Shown: positions 44,219-53,553, counted from the first letter of the stretch. The stretch: 64,000 nt of DNA from Hyphobacterium sp. CCMP332 (GCF_014323565.1 NZ_CP058669.1:647501-711500); one strand, 5' to 3'. Notes: a model not told the origin generated them from the sequence alone. Numbers and translations: made by a program.

Positions 44219-45301
44219 ATGCGGATACTCACAGCAACACTCATAGCAACATTATTGGCGGGCCTGACGACGGCCGCCAGCCTGGCACAGGACGAAGCCC
44301 GCTGGGCCATTGTCGTCCATGGCGGGGCGGGCGTGATCGAGCGCGAGTCGATGACCGCCGACACCGAGGCGGCCTATCGCGCCGCGCTGGACGCCGCGCT
44401 GGAAACCGGCGGGGCGATCCTGTCCGAAGGCGGGTCGTCGCTGGATGCCATCGAGGCCGTGATCCGCGATCTGGAAGACAATCCCTTGTTCAATGCCGGG
44501 CGCGGCGCGGTCTTCACCGCCGAGGGCCGCAACGAGCTGGATGCCTCCATCATGGACGGATCGAACCTGAATGCGGGCGCTGTGGCCGGTGTGACGGGGA
44601 TCCGCCACCCGATCACCGCCGCGCGCGCCGTGATGGAAAATTCCCGCCATGTCATGCTGGCCGGTGAGGGGGCCGAAATATTTGCCCGCGAACAGGAACT
44701 GGAATTTGTCGATCCGGCGTATTTCTTCACCGAGCGCCGCTGGCGCTCCATGGAGCGGGCCGTGGGTGATCTCGGCCTGCCCCTGCCGGAACGCCCCGCA
44801 GGCGCACCCGAGCCGGAAGAAATTCAGGAAGGCCATCTCGATCTGATGGAGCGCGAGCACCGCTTTGGCACGGTCGGCGTGGTGGCGCTGGATCAGTCCG
44901 GCCATATCGCGGCCGGCACCTCCACCGGCGGCACCACCGCCAAGCGCTGGGGCCGGGTCGGCGACAGCCCGGTCATTGGCGCGGGCACTTATGCCACGGA
45001 GAGCTGCGGAGTCTCCGCGACGGGCACGGGCGAGTATTTCATCCGCCTGAACATTGCCGCCCGTATCTGCCATGAGCTGGAGGTGATGGATCGCGGCGCG
45101 GAAGAACGCGCCTTTGCCGCGCAGGATGCCGCCGACATGGTGATCCAGGGCGCGCTGACCGATCTGGGCGGGGATGGCGGCGTGATCGTGCTGTCGGGCA
45201 GCGGCGAGACCGCCTGGAGCTTCAATACGCCGGGCATGTACCGCGCCAGCTGGGGATCGGACCGTGAACCCGTGGTCGCCATTTACGGCGATGAGGACTG
45301 A
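44219..45301 (+). CDS. Secreted isoaspartyl peptidase / L-asparaginase (Ntn type)
   Basis: A 360-residue threonine-dependent Ntn hydrolase, processed by self-cleavage to an active alpha/beta enzyme. It splits beta-aspartyl peptides or asparagine. The signal peptide ends near SLAQ-DE (about 24). HGGAG at 34-38 and FNAGRGAVFT at 91-100 are present. The nucleophile is Thr218 in the FGTVGVVALD cleavage site, and GTSTGGTTAKRWGRVGDSP follows. The ATG at 44219 has GGGGAGG; an upstream frame from 44111 would bury the signal. Only one base lies between its stop and the next start. Confidence 0.93.
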   Translation: MRILTATLIATLLAGLTTAASLAQDEARWAIVVHGGAGVIERESMTADTEAAYRAALDAALETGGAILSEGGSSLDAIEAVIRDLEDNPLFNAGRGAVFTAEGRNELDASIMDGSNLNAGAVAGVTGIRHPITAARAVMENSRHVMLAGEGAEIFAREQELEFVDPAYFFTERRWRSMERAVGDLGLPLPERPAGAPEPEEIQEGHLDLMEREHRFGTVGVVALDQSGHIAAGTSTGGTTAKRWGRVGDSPVIGAGTYATESCGVSATGTGEYFIRLNIAARICHELEVMDRGAEERAFAAQDAADMVIQGALTDLGGDGGVIVLSGSGETAWSFNTPGMYRASWGSDREPVVAIYGDED

Positions 45302-45302
45302 G

Positions 45303-45950
45303 ATGGTGGCAGAAACGCAGGAAGCGACGCTCTCGAAGATCTTCGCCACGCCGCTGATTGAAGCCCGCCCGGCCGCTGCTCAGCCGCTTGTCGCGCCGTT
45401 GCGGCAGGCCATTCTGGCGCGCCGTGCCAGTCACCCAGGTATCGCCCGCTCGAATATTCTCGGCTGGCATTCCGATACGATGATGCTGGATTGGGGCGGC
45501 GAGGCAGCCGGTCTGCTGGCCCGGGCGACGGTCGAAACCTGCGCTGCTTTCACGCACGATATGGGCCGTCAGCCGAACGGAGAGCCGCGCTTCGAATTCG
45601 GCATGGACATGTGGGCCAATATTTCCCCTGCCGGTGCGTCCAACCAGATGCATGCGCACCCCAGCTCGCTCTGGTCGGCGGTTTTCTACGTCGATGATGG
45701 TGGCGACAGCCAAAGCGGAGAGCTTGTCCTGCTCGATCCCCGTTTTCCGATGAACCGGATGATGGCGTCTGACGTGGCGCTGGGCGAACGCCCGGCGGAC
45801 GGCGCGCCATTATCGCAGATCCATATCCAGCCCGAGGCAGGGAAGATGGTCATATTTCCGTCCTGGCTCATGCATGCCGTGCGGCCACATAGCGGTCCGG
45901 GAGAACGCATTTCCATCGCCATGAACCTGCCGGTCCGTCAGGTCGCATGA
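45303..45950 (+). CDS. TIGR02466 family putative 2OG-Fe(II) oxygenase
   Basis: A 215-residue protein resembling the TIGR02466 group of putative 2-oxoglutarate/Fe(II) dioxygenases. The metal-binding pattern is MHAHPSSLWSAVFYVD (His near 119-121) with a later His in FPSWLMHAVRPHSG and the Arg of GERISIAMNL. GAGGA precedes the ATG. The start is one base after the asparaginase stop and the end overlaps the next gene by four bases (ATGA). Substrate is unknown; these proteins may hydroxylate proteins or small molecules. Confidence 0.8.
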   Translation: MVAETQEATLSKIFATPLIEARPAAAQPLVAPLRQAILARRASHPGIARSNILGWHSDTMMLDWGGEAAGLLARATVETCAAFTHDMGRQPNGEPRFEFGMDMWANISPAGASNQMHAHPSSLWSAVFYVDDGGDSQSGELVLLDPRFPMNRMMASDVALGERPADGAPLSQIHIQPEAGKMVIFPSWLMHAVRPHSGPGERISIAMNLPVRQVA

Positions 45951-46345
45951 CGGGACTGCGCGACGGGCTGGCCTATTTTGCCATCGTCTTCGCGGCCGGC
46001 TTTCTGTTCGGCGTGATCCGGGCGGTTTTTCTGACGCCCCACCTCGGCGCATTGCCGGCCGTGCTCGTCGAACTTCCCTTCATTCTGGCGCTGGCCTGGT
46101 GGGCGTGCGGCCGGATACTCGATCGCCGCCGGGTCCCGGCCCGTCTTGCCGATCGCGCCCTGATGGGTGGCAGCGCCTTTACCCTGCTGATTCTGGCCGA
46201 AGCCGCGCTGGCAGCCGGCCTTCAGGGGCAGACAATTGTGGAATTCATGGCCGGATGGCAGGAACCGGCAGGGGCTGCCGGACTGGCCGGTCAGATCGTG
46301 TTCGCCGTCTTGCCGCTGATCCGGACAAACAGGACTTCCATTTAG
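45947..46345 (+). CDS. Four-helix membrane protein, unknown
   Basis: A 132-residue inner-membrane protein with helices near 6-28, 37-55, 72-93 and 108-124. ATGA overlap with the dioxygenase gene, so it belongs to the asparaginase-dioxygenase operon. The sequence is Ala/Leu/Gly rich with conserved-looking VIRAVFLTP near 23-31. No transport motif is seen and I cannot assign a family with confidence. Confidence 0.7.
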   Translation: MTGLRDGLAYFAIVFAAGFLFGVIRAVFLTPHLGALPAVLVELPFILALAWWACGRILDRRRVPARLADRALMGGSAFTLLILAEAALAAGLQGQTIVEFMAGWQEPAGAAGLAGQIVFAVLPLIRTNRTSI

Positions 46346-46390
46346 TTTCATTTGTAACTAAATTGGCGGAGAACCCGTTCGGCAGGAGAC

Positions 46391-47539
46391 ATGGCCATGG
46401 CCAATCGCAAATGGATTTACGCCTCTCGCGTGGAGGGCAATGCCTCCCGGCAGGCCCACGCGGATATGCCGGAAGGCACCTATGAGCGCGAAATGTCCAA
46501 GGAAGGCTTCTTCGGCCCCGCCGCTTTCCTGCACCATAAAAATCCGCCCACCGGCTGGGTGAAGTTTGAAGGCCCGCTGCAACCGCGCGCCTTTGACCTC
46601 AACAGGCTGAATGCGGCGGAAAACTCGCCGTGGAATTCCAGCGCCGTCCTGCACAACAATGCCACCGATGTCCGCTTCTGGAAGCTGGCCGGGCCGATGA
46701 CGGCGCTGGCGCGCAATGCCGATGGCGACCAATTGCTCTTCATCCATCGCGGCACCGCCGACCTCTTCTGCGACTTCGGCCATATCGAGGTGACGCAGGG
46801 CGATTATGTCTATCTGCCGCGCGGCACGATGTGGCGGTTGAGCCCGTCCGAGCCGCTCGCCATCCTGATGATCGAGGCGACGAATACGCACTACACCCTG
46901 CCGGACAAGGGTCTGGTGGGACCGCATGCCGTGTTTGATCCGGCGATCCTCGATGCACCGAAGGTCAATGACGCCTTCATCGCGCAGCAAACCGACGAAA
47001 ACCATGAATGGGTGGTCGAGGTGAAAAAGCGCGGCGCGGTCTCCCGCATCACCTATCCGTTCAATCCGCTCGATGCCGTCGGCTGGCATGGCGAACTCGC
47101 TCCGGTGCGCCTGAATGTAAAGGATATCCGGCCGCTGATGAGCCACCGCTATCACCTGCCGCCGAGCGCCCATACGACTTTCCTGTCGGATCGCTTTGTG
47201 GTCTGCACCTTTGCGCCGCGCCCGTTCGAGACCGATCCCGGCGCGCTGAAAGTGCCCTTCTTCCACAATAATGACGATTACGATGAAGTCCTGTTCTACC
47301 ATGCCGGCGACTTCTTCAGCCGCGACAATATCGATGCCGGCATGATGACCTTCCACCCCGCCGGATTCACGCATGGCCCGCACCCCAAGGCGCTGAAGAA
47401 CATGCTGAAACAGACCAAGGACGCGACTGACGAATATGCGGTGATGATCGACACGCGCGATCCGCTCGATGTCGGCGAGGGCGCGTCCAGCGTTGAAAAT
47501 CGCGACTATGTCAATTCGTGGAAAACGCCGGGCGGATAA
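46391..47539 (+). CDS. hmgA: Homogentisate 1,2-dioxygenase
   Basis: Fe(II) cupin dioxygenase opening the homogentisate ring to maleylacetoacetate in tyrosine/phenylalanine degradation. The 382-residue chain has the typical bacterial N-terminal domain and the metal site: HNNDDYDEVLFYHAGDF near 296-312 and MTFHPAGFTHGPHP near 323-336. CAGGAG lies seven bases before the ATG. The related fumarylacetoacetase lies 2 kb downstream, beyond the bicarbonate module. HPPD and maleylacetoacetate isomerase genes are not in the window. Confidence 0.93.
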   Translation: MAMANRKWIYASRVEGNASRQAHADMPEGTYEREMSKEGFFGPAAFLHHKNPPTGWVKFEGPLQPRAFDLNRLNAAENSPWNSSAVLHNNATDVRFWKLAGPMTALARNADGDQLLFIHRGTADLFCDFGHIEVTQGDYVYLPRGTMWRLSPSEPLAILMIEATNTHYTLPDKGLVGPHAVFDPAILDAPKVNDAFIAQQTDENHEWVVEVKKRGAVSRITYPFNPLDAVGWHGELAPVRLNVKDIRPLMSHRYHLPPSAHTTFLSDRFVVCTFAPRPFETDPGALKVPFFHNNDDYDEVLFYHAGDFFSRDNIDAGMMTFHPAGFTHGPHPKALKNMLKQTKDATDEYAVMIDTRDPLDVGEGASSVENRDYVNSWKTPGG

Positions 47540-47619
47540 GCGCTGTGCCTGCCGGTGAGAGTTGATATGCCGCCGCGACCGGCACTAGTCTGCTGGCTGG
47601 ACAAAACTGACAGGAATTC

Positions 47620-48267
47620 ATGCCCAAGCGCTCCATGCCCCACGAACTGACGGATGGTTTTGACCGGTTCCGCACCGAGCTCTATCCGCGTCAGCACAGC
47701 CTGTATGAAAGCCTCTCGGACAAGGGTCAGAAACCCCATACCATCGTGATCGCCTGCTGCGACAGCCGGGTCGACCCGGCGCAGGTCTTCGATGCGCGGC
47801 CGGGCGAGCTCTTCGTCGTGCGCAATGTCGCCAATATCGTGCCGCCCTGCGAGATTGATGGCGCGCATCACGGCGTCTCTGCGGCGCTGGAATTTGCGAT
47901 CCGCAAGCTGGAAGTGCCGAATATCCTGGTGCTGGGCCATCGTCAGTGCGGCGGCGTCAATGCCTGCGTCTGCGGGGAGCCGGATCCCGATTCGCTCTTC
48001 ATCGACCACTGGATCGAACCCATTGCCGAAGCGCTGGAGGATGCCCGCGCCGAGTTGCCCGGTATCGAGGATATCGACGCCCTGTCCGAGCGCACCGAGC
48101 TCTGCTCCATCCGCCGCTCCATGGAGCGCCTGATGACCTATCCCTTCATCCGGCAGCGCGCGGAGGAGGGACGTTTGAAGATTCACGGCGCCCGCTTCGG
48201 CATTGCCGATGGCGAGCTGGAATGGCTGACCGTTGACGGCGATTTCACGCAGGTCGAGCACCGCTAG
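47620..48267 (+). CDS. Beta-class carbonic anhydrase
   Basis: A 215-residue zinc enzyme interconverting CO2 and bicarbonate. Zinc ligands are the Cys-x-Asp-x-Arg motif CCDSR (Cys46, Asp48, Arg50) and HRQC (His107, Cys110). AGGA is five bases before the ATG. No signal peptide, so cytoplasmic. It lies just upstream of sbtA-like and PII-like genes, and together they suggest control of internal bicarbonate for carboxylation reactions. Confidence 0.95.
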   Translation: MPKRSMPHELTDGFDRFRTELYPRQHSLYESLSDKGQKPHTIVIACCDSRVDPAQVFDARPGELFVVRNVANIVPPCEIDGAHHGVSAALEFAIRKLEVPNILVLGHRQCGGVNACVCGEPDPDSLFIDHWIEPIAEALEDARAELPGIEDIDALSERTELCSIRRSMERLMTYPFIRQRAEEGRLKIHGARFGIADGELEWLTVDGDFTQVEHR

Positions 48268-48334
48268 GCAGATCTGCTCTTGCGACTGGTTCGCAACGCT
48301 GCTACACGGCGCAAAATCATGAGGAGAGCGCCCG

Positions 48335-49300
48335 GTGGGATTGTTTGATCTGGCAACGGCAAATCTGATTTCGCCGCCGATACTGTTCTTCGCTCTGGGG
48401 CTGGCTGCCGCGCTTGTGCGCTCCGATCTCGTGGTCCCCGAAGCCGTCGCCAAATCGCTGTCCATCTATCTGATCATGGCCATCGGCTTCAAGGGCGGCG
48501 TCGAGATGGCGAGTAGCAGCCTGTCGGTGGCCGCATTGGCGATTGGCGCCGGCATTGTATTGTCCTTCGCCATCCCCTTCATCAGTTTTGCCCTGCTGCG
48601 GGCGACCAGCAAGACGGATCGCACCAACGCTGCGGCGATTGCGGCGCACTATGGCTCGATTTCCATTGTCACCTTCATCGCGGCGTCGGATGCCGGTGCG
48701 GCGCTGGGCCTCGCGGCGGCCGGTTTCATGGTGGCCGTGGCCGCCGCCATGGAAGCGCCCGCAATATTCTCCGGCCTGATGCTGGCGGGAAAACAGGACG
48801 GGCAATCCAACAAGGAGCTGGTGCGCGACGTCGCCTTCAACGGCTCCATCGTGCTGCTGATCGGGGCGTTCGCGATTGGCTGGGCGACCGGCGAGACCGG
48901 CCAGCAAGTCGTCCAGCCCTTCTTCTACGATATTTTCCGCGGCGTGCTTTGCCTCTTCCTTCTGGATATGGGGCTGGTTGCCGGACGCGGCCTGGTCCGG
49001 CAGGCGGGCGATATCCGGCTGCCGGTCATCCTGCATGGCCTCTACATGCCGTTGATCGGCGCCGCGCTGGGCCTGATCGCCGCCATGCTGATCGGCATGG
49101 AGCCGGGCAGCGGTGCGCTCCTGATGACGCTGGCGGCCAGTGCGTCCTACATTGCCGTGCCGGCCGCCATGCGCCTCGCCTTGCCGAAAGCGAAGCCCGC
49201 CATTTCGCTGACGCTGTCGCTGGGTATAACCTTCCCCTTCAACCTTATTTTCGGCATCCCGCTCTATTATGCGGTCGCCGGCCAGATGCTGGGTGGATGA
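48335..49300 (+). CDS. SbtA-like sodium-dependent bicarbonate transporter
   Basis: A 321-residue polytopic inner-membrane protein of the SbtA (DUF897) family, which imports bicarbonate with sodium in cyanobacteria. About 10 helices are predicted. Family-like segments include MAIGFKGGVEMA near 48-59, NAAAIAAHYGSISIVTF near 98-114 and SLGITFPFNLIFGIPLYY near 296-313. GTG start at 48335 with GAGGAG eight bases upstream. It is followed immediately by a PII-like gene, as sbtA is by sbtB. Confidence 0.9.
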   Translation: MGLFDLATANLISPPILFFALGLAAALVRSDLVVPEAVAKSLSIYLIMAIGFKGGVEMASSSLSVAALAIGAGIVLSFAIPFISFALLRATSKTDRTNAAAIAAHYGSISIVTFIAASDAGAALGLAAAGFMVAVAAAMEAPAIFSGLMLAGKQDGQSNKELVRDVAFNGSIVLLIGAFAIGWATGETGQQVVQPFFYDIFRGVLCLFLLDMGLVAGRGLVRQAGDIRLPVILHGLYMPLIGAALGLIAAMLIGMEPGSGALLMTLAASASYIAVPAAMRLALPKAKPAISLTLSLGITFPFNLIFGIPLYYAVAGQMLGG

Positions 49301-49302
49301 CC

Positions 49303-49614
49303 ATGGATACGACGCCAAAAAAGCGGCTTGAAATCGTGATCGAGGCCCCGGTCCTGGATCGCCTCTGCCGCCGTCTGGATAAGCTGAAAGTCAGCGGCTA
49401 CACGGTGATGCCGGCGGTGTCCGGGCGCGGCAAGAACGGCTCCTGGTCGCGCAAGGGCGAGATCAGCGAAAGCCAGCGCATGTTCGTGCTTTTCGCCGTG
49501 CTTGACGAAAAAGACCTCTCGCCCGTGCTGGACGAAGTCTATGCGCTGGTCTCGTCCCAGATCGGCATCGTGACCGTCTCGAACGTCGAAGTGATCCGGG
49601 CCGATCATTTCTGA
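49303..49614 (+). CDS. PII-like regulator next to SbtA (SbtB-like)
   Basis: A 103-residue protein with the PII-like ferredoxin fold. The first strand is LEIVIEAPVLDRLCRRLDK, and the T-loop region SGRGKNGSWSRKGEIS (about 40-55) replaces the canonical PII loop. The C-terminal strand is VTVSNVEVIRADHF. In cyanobacteria the equivalent SbtB binds adenyl nucleotides and gates SbtA. Starting from the ATG at 49303, two bases after the sbtA stop, gives the expected length; a longer upstream frame overlaps sbtA and is an artefact. Confidence 0.85.
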   Translation: MDTTPKKRLEIVIEAPVLDRLCRRLDKLKVSGYTVMPAVSGRGKNGSWSRKGEISESQRMFVLFAVLDEKDLSPVLDEVYALVSSQIGIVTVSNVEVIRADHF

Positions 49615-49692
49615 CGTCCGCAGACAGGCCTTGAACCGTTTGCTGCGCGCGTTAGTAAAGCGCCAAAGCAAACATGTCGAAGGGCCGAAATC

Positions 49693-50706
49693 ATGAAACT
49701 CGCTTCGCTGCGCAATGGACATCCTGACGGTCAACTGGTCGTCGTTTCCCGTGATCTTTCCCGCTATGCCGATGCCTCGGACATCGCGCCGACACTGCAG
49801 GCCGCGCTGGATGACTGGGACCGGTGCAAGCCGGCGCTGGAAGCCTTGTCGGACCTGGTGAATGACGGAACGGCGGACACCTCGGCCTTTGACCCGGCAC
49901 AGGCTTTGTCGCCCCTGCCGCGCAGCTTCCAGTGGGCGGACGGCTCGGCCTACGTCAATCACGTCGAACTGGTGCGCAAGGCGCGCAATGCGGAAATGCC
50001 GGACACCTTCTGGACCGATCCGCTGATGTATCAGGGCGGCTCGGATGCCTTCCTCGCGCCGACCGAAGACATCCCGCTGGGCGATGATAAATGGGGCTGT
50101 GATTTTGAAGGCGAAGTGGCCGTGATCACCGGTTCCGGCCCGCAAGGCCTGTCGCCGGACGAAGCGGCAAAGCAGATCCGCCTTCTGATGATCGTCAACG
50201 ACGTGTCCTTGCGCGGTCTGATCCCGGGCGAGCTCGCCAAAGGCTTCGGCTTCTTCCAGTCCAAGCCGCCAACGGCCTTTGCGCCGGTTGCGGTGACGCC
50301 GGACGAGCTGGGCGACGCATGGGACGGCCGCAAGGTGCACCTGCCGCTGGTCAGCTATCTCAAGGGCAAAAAATTCGGCGAGCCCGATTGCGAGGTCGAC
50401 ATGACCTTCGATTTCGCACAATTGGTCGCGCATCTGGCCAAGACCCGCCCGCTGACGAACGGCACGATTGTCGGTTCCGGCACCATCTCCAACAAGATGG
50501 ATGATGGCCCCGGCAAGCCGGTTTCCGAAGGCGGGAAGGGCTATTCCTGTATCGCCGAAATCCGGATGATCGAGACCATCTATGACGGCGCGCCGAAAAC
50601 GCCCTTCATGACACCCGGCGACACGATCCGCATCGAGATGTTCGATAAGGGCGGCCAGTCCATTTTCGGCGCGATTGATCAGAAAGTCGTGCGGTATACG
50701 GGCTAG
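49693..50706 (+). CDS. fahA: Fumarylacetoacetate hydrolase family protein
   Basis: Catalyses the last step of tyrosine degradation, splitting fumarylacetoacetate to fumarate and acetoacetate. The 337-residue length suits the bacterial fumarylacetoacetase-like group. Metal and substrate motifs include WGCDFEGEVAVI near 134-145, LMIVNDVSLR near 164-173 and GSGTISNKMDDG near 262-273. The gene converges with hspQ, with stop codons overlapping by 4 bases. Substrate assignment follows from hmgA nearby; FAH proteins are broad, so another acylpyruvate is possible. Confidence 0.87.
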   Translation: MKLASLRNGHPDGQLVVVSRDLSRYADASDIAPTLQAALDDWDRCKPALEALSDLVNDGTADTSAFDPAQALSPLPRSFQWADGSAYVNHVELVRKARNAEMPDTFWTDPLMYQGGSDAFLAPTEDIPLGDDKWGCDFEGEVAVITGSGPQGLSPDEAAKQIRLLMIVNDVSLRGLIPGELAKGFGFFQSKPPTAFAPVAVTPDELGDAWDGRKVHLPLVSYLKGKKFGEPDCEVDMTFDFAQLVAHLAKTRPLTNGTIVGSGTISNKMDDGPGKPVSEGGKGYSCIAEIRMIETIYDGAPKTPFMTPGDTIRIEMFDKGGQSIFGAIDQKVVRYTG

Positions 50707-51041
50707 TTCGGCCGCATCTCGCCCGCTTTCAGCAGATAGCGCTCGCCGTCAAAACCCTCGAACAATTCGCGGGTCTGGGGGTGTTTGACCGGGCCGCTCT
50801 GGGCGTCCGGCAACAGATTCTGCTCGGAGACATAGGCGGTATAGAAGCTGTCCTCATTCTCGGCCAGCACATGGTAGAAGGGCTGTTCCTTCGCCGGGCG
50901 GAGGGCTTCCGGAATGGCTTGCCACCACTCCTCGGTATTGGCGAATTCCGGATCAACATCGAACACCACGCCCCTGAAAGGGAAGAGCCGGTGGCGAACC
51001 ACATCGCCAATGCCGAACCGGGCGTCACGTTCCAATGCCAT
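50703..51041 (-). CDS. hspQ: Heat shock protein HspQ
   Basis: A 112-residue member of the HspQ (YccV) family, which in E. coli helps regulate proteolysis (a Lon specificity factor). Characteristic segments are FGIGDVVRHRLFPFRGVVFD (near 8-27), NTEEWWQAIPE and PFYHVLAENEDSFYTAYVSE. The ATG at 51041 has AAGGA about ten bases upstream; two longer in-frame starts exist but lack spacing for a site. It is divergent from the Ppx/GppA gene. Confidence 0.93.
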   Translation of the reverse strand: MALERDARFGIGDVVRHRLFPFRGVVFDVDPEFANTEEWWQAIPEALRPAKEQPFYHVLAENEDSFYTAYVSEQNLLPDAQSGPVKHPQTRELFEGFDGERYLLKAGEMRPN

Positions 51042-51195
51042 TCTGTATACCATCCTTCTGTCTGTGCCGGTTTGAGCCGGTTTCACTTGATGCTGCCGAA
51101 CTAAGCCTTATGCTGCAAGATGAAGGCAAAGATCAGGCCGAAACGCGGCGAGCCCATCGGGACCAACGCGCGAGACGGCGAGAGGTAGGTATATA

Positions 51196-52314
51196 ATGGC
51201 GCAGGACAAGCCTGCTGCCGCGCAATCGCGATTCACAGGACCACAACCCGGCCAGCACAAGAAGGGCGGGCCGGGGCCTGCATTCGCCGCGATTGATCTG
51301 GGCACAAACAATTGCCGCATGCTGATTGCGCGTCGGGCAGGGCGCAGCTTCCGGATCATTGACGCCTTTTCGCGCATTGTCCGGCTGGGCGGTGGCCTCA
51401 CTGAAACCGGCAAGCTGAATGATGCGGCGATGGACAATGTCGTCTCGGCGCTGGGCGTTTGCGCGGAAAAGATGAACCGGCGCGAAGTGGTCAAATACCG
51501 CTCGGTGGCCACACAGGCCTGCCGGCTGGCGGACAATGGCCCAGAACTGATGGCGCGGATCAAGACCGAGACGGGGCTCGATTTCGACATCATCACCCCG
51601 GAAGAAGAAGCCCGCCTGGCGGTGCTGGGCTGTCTGGATCTGATGGATGAATCCTATGATGTGGCGCTGGTCGTGGATATCGGCGGCGGCTCGACGGAGC
51701 TCTCCTGGGTGGATCTGGCGCAATGGCGCGCGCGCGGCGGTTTTGAAAGCGGCGGCCGCCCGCCGATCCGGACCTGGGCGAGTGCGCCGGTCGGCGTGGT
51801 CACCCTGTCCGAACGCATTCCCGAGGCCGAACATCCGGATGACTGGTATGAGGCGATGAAGGATTTCGCCGCTGAGGCCATCCGCACGCCGCGCGGGGCG
51901 CGCAAGCTCAAAACCCTGTTCACCTCCGGCCGCGCCCACATGATTGGCACGTCCGGCACGATTACCTCCGTTGCGGGCGTCCATATGGGCCTGCCACGAT
52001 ATGAGCGCTCACTGGTCGATGGCAGCTGGATGACCGCCGCCGATGCCCGCGCGGCCTGTCTCGATCTGGCGTCGAAGGATATTGATGGCCGGGCGGCCAA
52101 TCCGGTGATCGGTCGCGACCGCGCCGACCTTGTGCTGGCGGGCTGTGCCATCCTCGAAGTCGTCATGGACAAATGGCCGGTTGAAAAAATCCGCGTCGGC
52201 GACCGGGGCCTGCGCGAAGGCCTGTTACTCAATCTGATGCAGAAACCGAAGCGCCGCCGCCGCAGGAATGCTAAGGGCGCGGGCTCAAGCTCCGCTCCAA
52301 AGGCTGCCGAATGA
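51196..52314 (+). CDS. Ppx/GppA family phosphatase
   Basis: A 372-residue actin-fold (ASKHA) phosphatase acting on polyphosphate or pppGpp. The phosphate 1 motif [13 protein letters not shown] is near 32-44, phosphate 2 [13 protein letters not shown] near 157-169, and the adenosine-like motif near 247-258 with [11 protein letters not shown]. It lacks the C-terminal HD-like domain of long Ppx, so it is the short form common in alphaproteobacteria. The C-terminal tail is Arg/Lys rich. ATGA overlap with rlmE indicates co-translation, a pairing seen in relatives. Confidence 0.92.
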   Translation: MAQDKPAAAQSRFTGPQPGQHKKGGPGPAFAAIDLGTNNCRMLIARRAGRSFRIIDAFSRIVRLGGGLTETGKLNDAAMDNVVSALGVCAEKMNRREVVKYRSVATQACRLADNGPELMARIKTETGLDFDIITPEEEARLAVLGCLDLMDESYDVALVVDIGGGSTELSWVDLAQWRARGGFESGGRPPIRTWASAPVGVVTLSERIPEAEHPDDWYEAMKDFAAEAIRTPRGARKLKTLFTSGRAHMIGTSGTITSVAGVHMGLPRYERSLVDGSWMTAADARAACLDLASKDIDGRAANPVIGRDRADLVLAGCAILEVVMDKWPVEKIRVGDRGLREGLLLNLMQKPKRRRRRNAKGAGSSSAPKAAE

Positions 52315-53051
52315 GTGACGACCCGAATCCGCCGGAAGAAAAACGCCGCCGCCGATCCGGCCCGGTGAAGAAGGGCGGCGATGCACGCTCGGCCAAATCC
52401 CTGCACGAGAAGGTCAAATCTGCGCGGGGCCGCAAGCTCTCCTCGACGCGCTGGCTGCAGCGCCAGCTGAATGATCCTTACGTTCAGCGGGCCAAGCAGG
52501 AAGGCTATCGCTCGCGTGCGGCCTACAAGCTGATCGAGCTGGACGAACGCTTCAAGCTGCTCAAACCCGGCGCCCGCATCGTTGATCTCGGCGCAGCGCC
52601 CGGCGGTTGGGTGCAGGTGGCACTGAAAAGGGGCGCCGCCCATGTCGTCGGCGTGGACCTTCTCGAAATGGACCCGATCGAGGGCGCGATCATGATGACG
52701 CTCGATTTCTCCGAGCCGGATGCCCCGGAACAGGTGAAGGCGGCGCTGGGCGGGCCGGCGGATATCGTCCTGTCCGATCTCGCCCCGTGGACCACCGGCC
52801 ATAAATCAACCGACCATTTGCGCATTGTCGCCCTGGTCGAACTCGCCGCCGAGTTTGCGCTGGAGACGCTCCGGCCCGGAGGCTCCTTTGTCGCCAAGGT
52901 GTTTCAGGGCGGCACCGAGGATGATCTTCTGCATCGCCTCAAGCACCGCTTTGAAACCATCCGCCACGCCAAACCCCCGGCCAGCCGCTCGGAAAGCGCT
53001 GAAACCTATCTCATCGCCAAGGGCTATCGCGGCGATACGCCGGAAAAGTGA
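52311..53051 (+). CDS. rlmE: 23S rRNA (uridine-2'-O-) methyltransferase RlmE
   Basis: FtsJ-type methyltransferase modifying U2552 of 23S rRNA. The 246-residue chain has an extra basic N-terminal extension of about 35 residues. The K-D-K-E catalytic tetrad can be placed in SRAAYKL, LSDLAPW, VAKVFQG and SAETYLI, and the SAM site is [15 protein letters not shown] near 89-103. The start overlaps the phosphatase stop (ATGA). Palindromic repeats begin about 40 bases after its stop. Confidence 0.95.
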   Translation: MSDDPNPPEEKRRRRSGPVKKGGDARSAKSLHEKVKSARGRKLSSTRWLQRQLNDPYVQRAKQEGYRSRAAYKLIELDERFKLLKPGARIVDLGAAPGGWVQVALKRGAAHVVGVDLLEMDPIEGAIMMTLDFSEPDAPEQVKAALGGPADIVLSDLAPWTTGHKSTDHLRIVALVELAAEFALETLRPGGSFVAKVFQGGTEDDLLHRLKHRFETIRHAKPPASRSESAETYLIAKGYRGDTPEK

Positions 53052-53090
53052 GGGGGGGCGAGACGATTGTGTCCCTCACCGTCATCCCGG

Positions 53091-53118
53091 ACGGAGCATC
53101 GCGACGATCCGGGAGCCC
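53091..53118. repeat. Palindromic unit, family C
   Basis: Inverted arms TCCCGGA (53094-53100) and TCCGGGA (53108-53114), with a GC-rich loop, preceded by GTCA. It is a single palindromic unit unlike families A and B, located between rlmE and the GIY-YIG locus. Confidence 0.55.
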
Positions 53119-53169
53119 CTCCGATAAAGTCGGGAGAAACGGGGAATAAAACAGTTTTAAGTTCTAAAC

Positions 53170-53553
53170 CCAGCGTCTTGCTCCGGCTTGACCGGAGCAT
53201 CTCTAATTATGCCAGAGCGTTTCCGATAAATCACGCCAATCGGGATTCCTCCTTTCGATCAGTTCGATTTTCCAATACCGCAGCCAGTGTTTCAATCGCC
53301 GCTCTCTTTGAATCGCCGCCGACATCAGATCGTGAATTTCATACCAGACCAGGCTTTTGCAATTGTATTTTGATGTGAAGCCCGTCCGTAGCTGCTCCTG
53401 ATGCTCATGGACGCGTCTGACCAGATCATTCGTCACACCGATATAGATCGGGCCATTCTTGCGGCTGGCCATCATATATACGGCGATGCAGGGATACCGC
53501 TTCGACATGATAGCAATCAAAGATTGATGAGGTCCTCCGGTCAAGCCGGAGGA
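53170..53553. repeat. Family B palindromic pair enclosing a GIY-YIG gene
   Basis: The left unit (53170-53203) contains CTCCGGCTTGACCGGAG and the right unit (53528-53553) contains CCTCCGGTCAAGCCGGAGG in inverted orientation. Both match, base for base over 34 and 26 positions, the units at 54566-54599 and 54608-54633. Here the spacer is 324 bases and holds a GIY-YIG gene; in the other copy it is 8 bases. Confidence 0.9.
53203..53508 (-). CDS. GIY-YIG nuclease family protein
   Basis: A 101-residue single-domain GIY-YIG protein. The first motif half appears as AVY (9-11) and the second as YIG (22-24). The catalytic Arg is in NDLVRRVHEH, the metal-binding Glu is expected in AIQRERRLKHW near 65-75, and Asn is in ERRNPDW. 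The length is that of the stand-alone UPF0213-like group. The ATG at 53508 is chosen because homologues begin near here; an upstream extension to 53697 runs through repeats. The stop codon is inside the left palindromic unit, so the gene and repeats are tightly interlocked. Confidence 0.85.
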   Translation of the reverse strand: MSKRYPCIAVYMMASRKNGPIYIGVTNDLVRRVHEHQEQLRTGFTSKYNCKSLVWYEIHDLMSAAIQRERRLKHWLRYWKIELIERRNPDWRDLSETLWHN

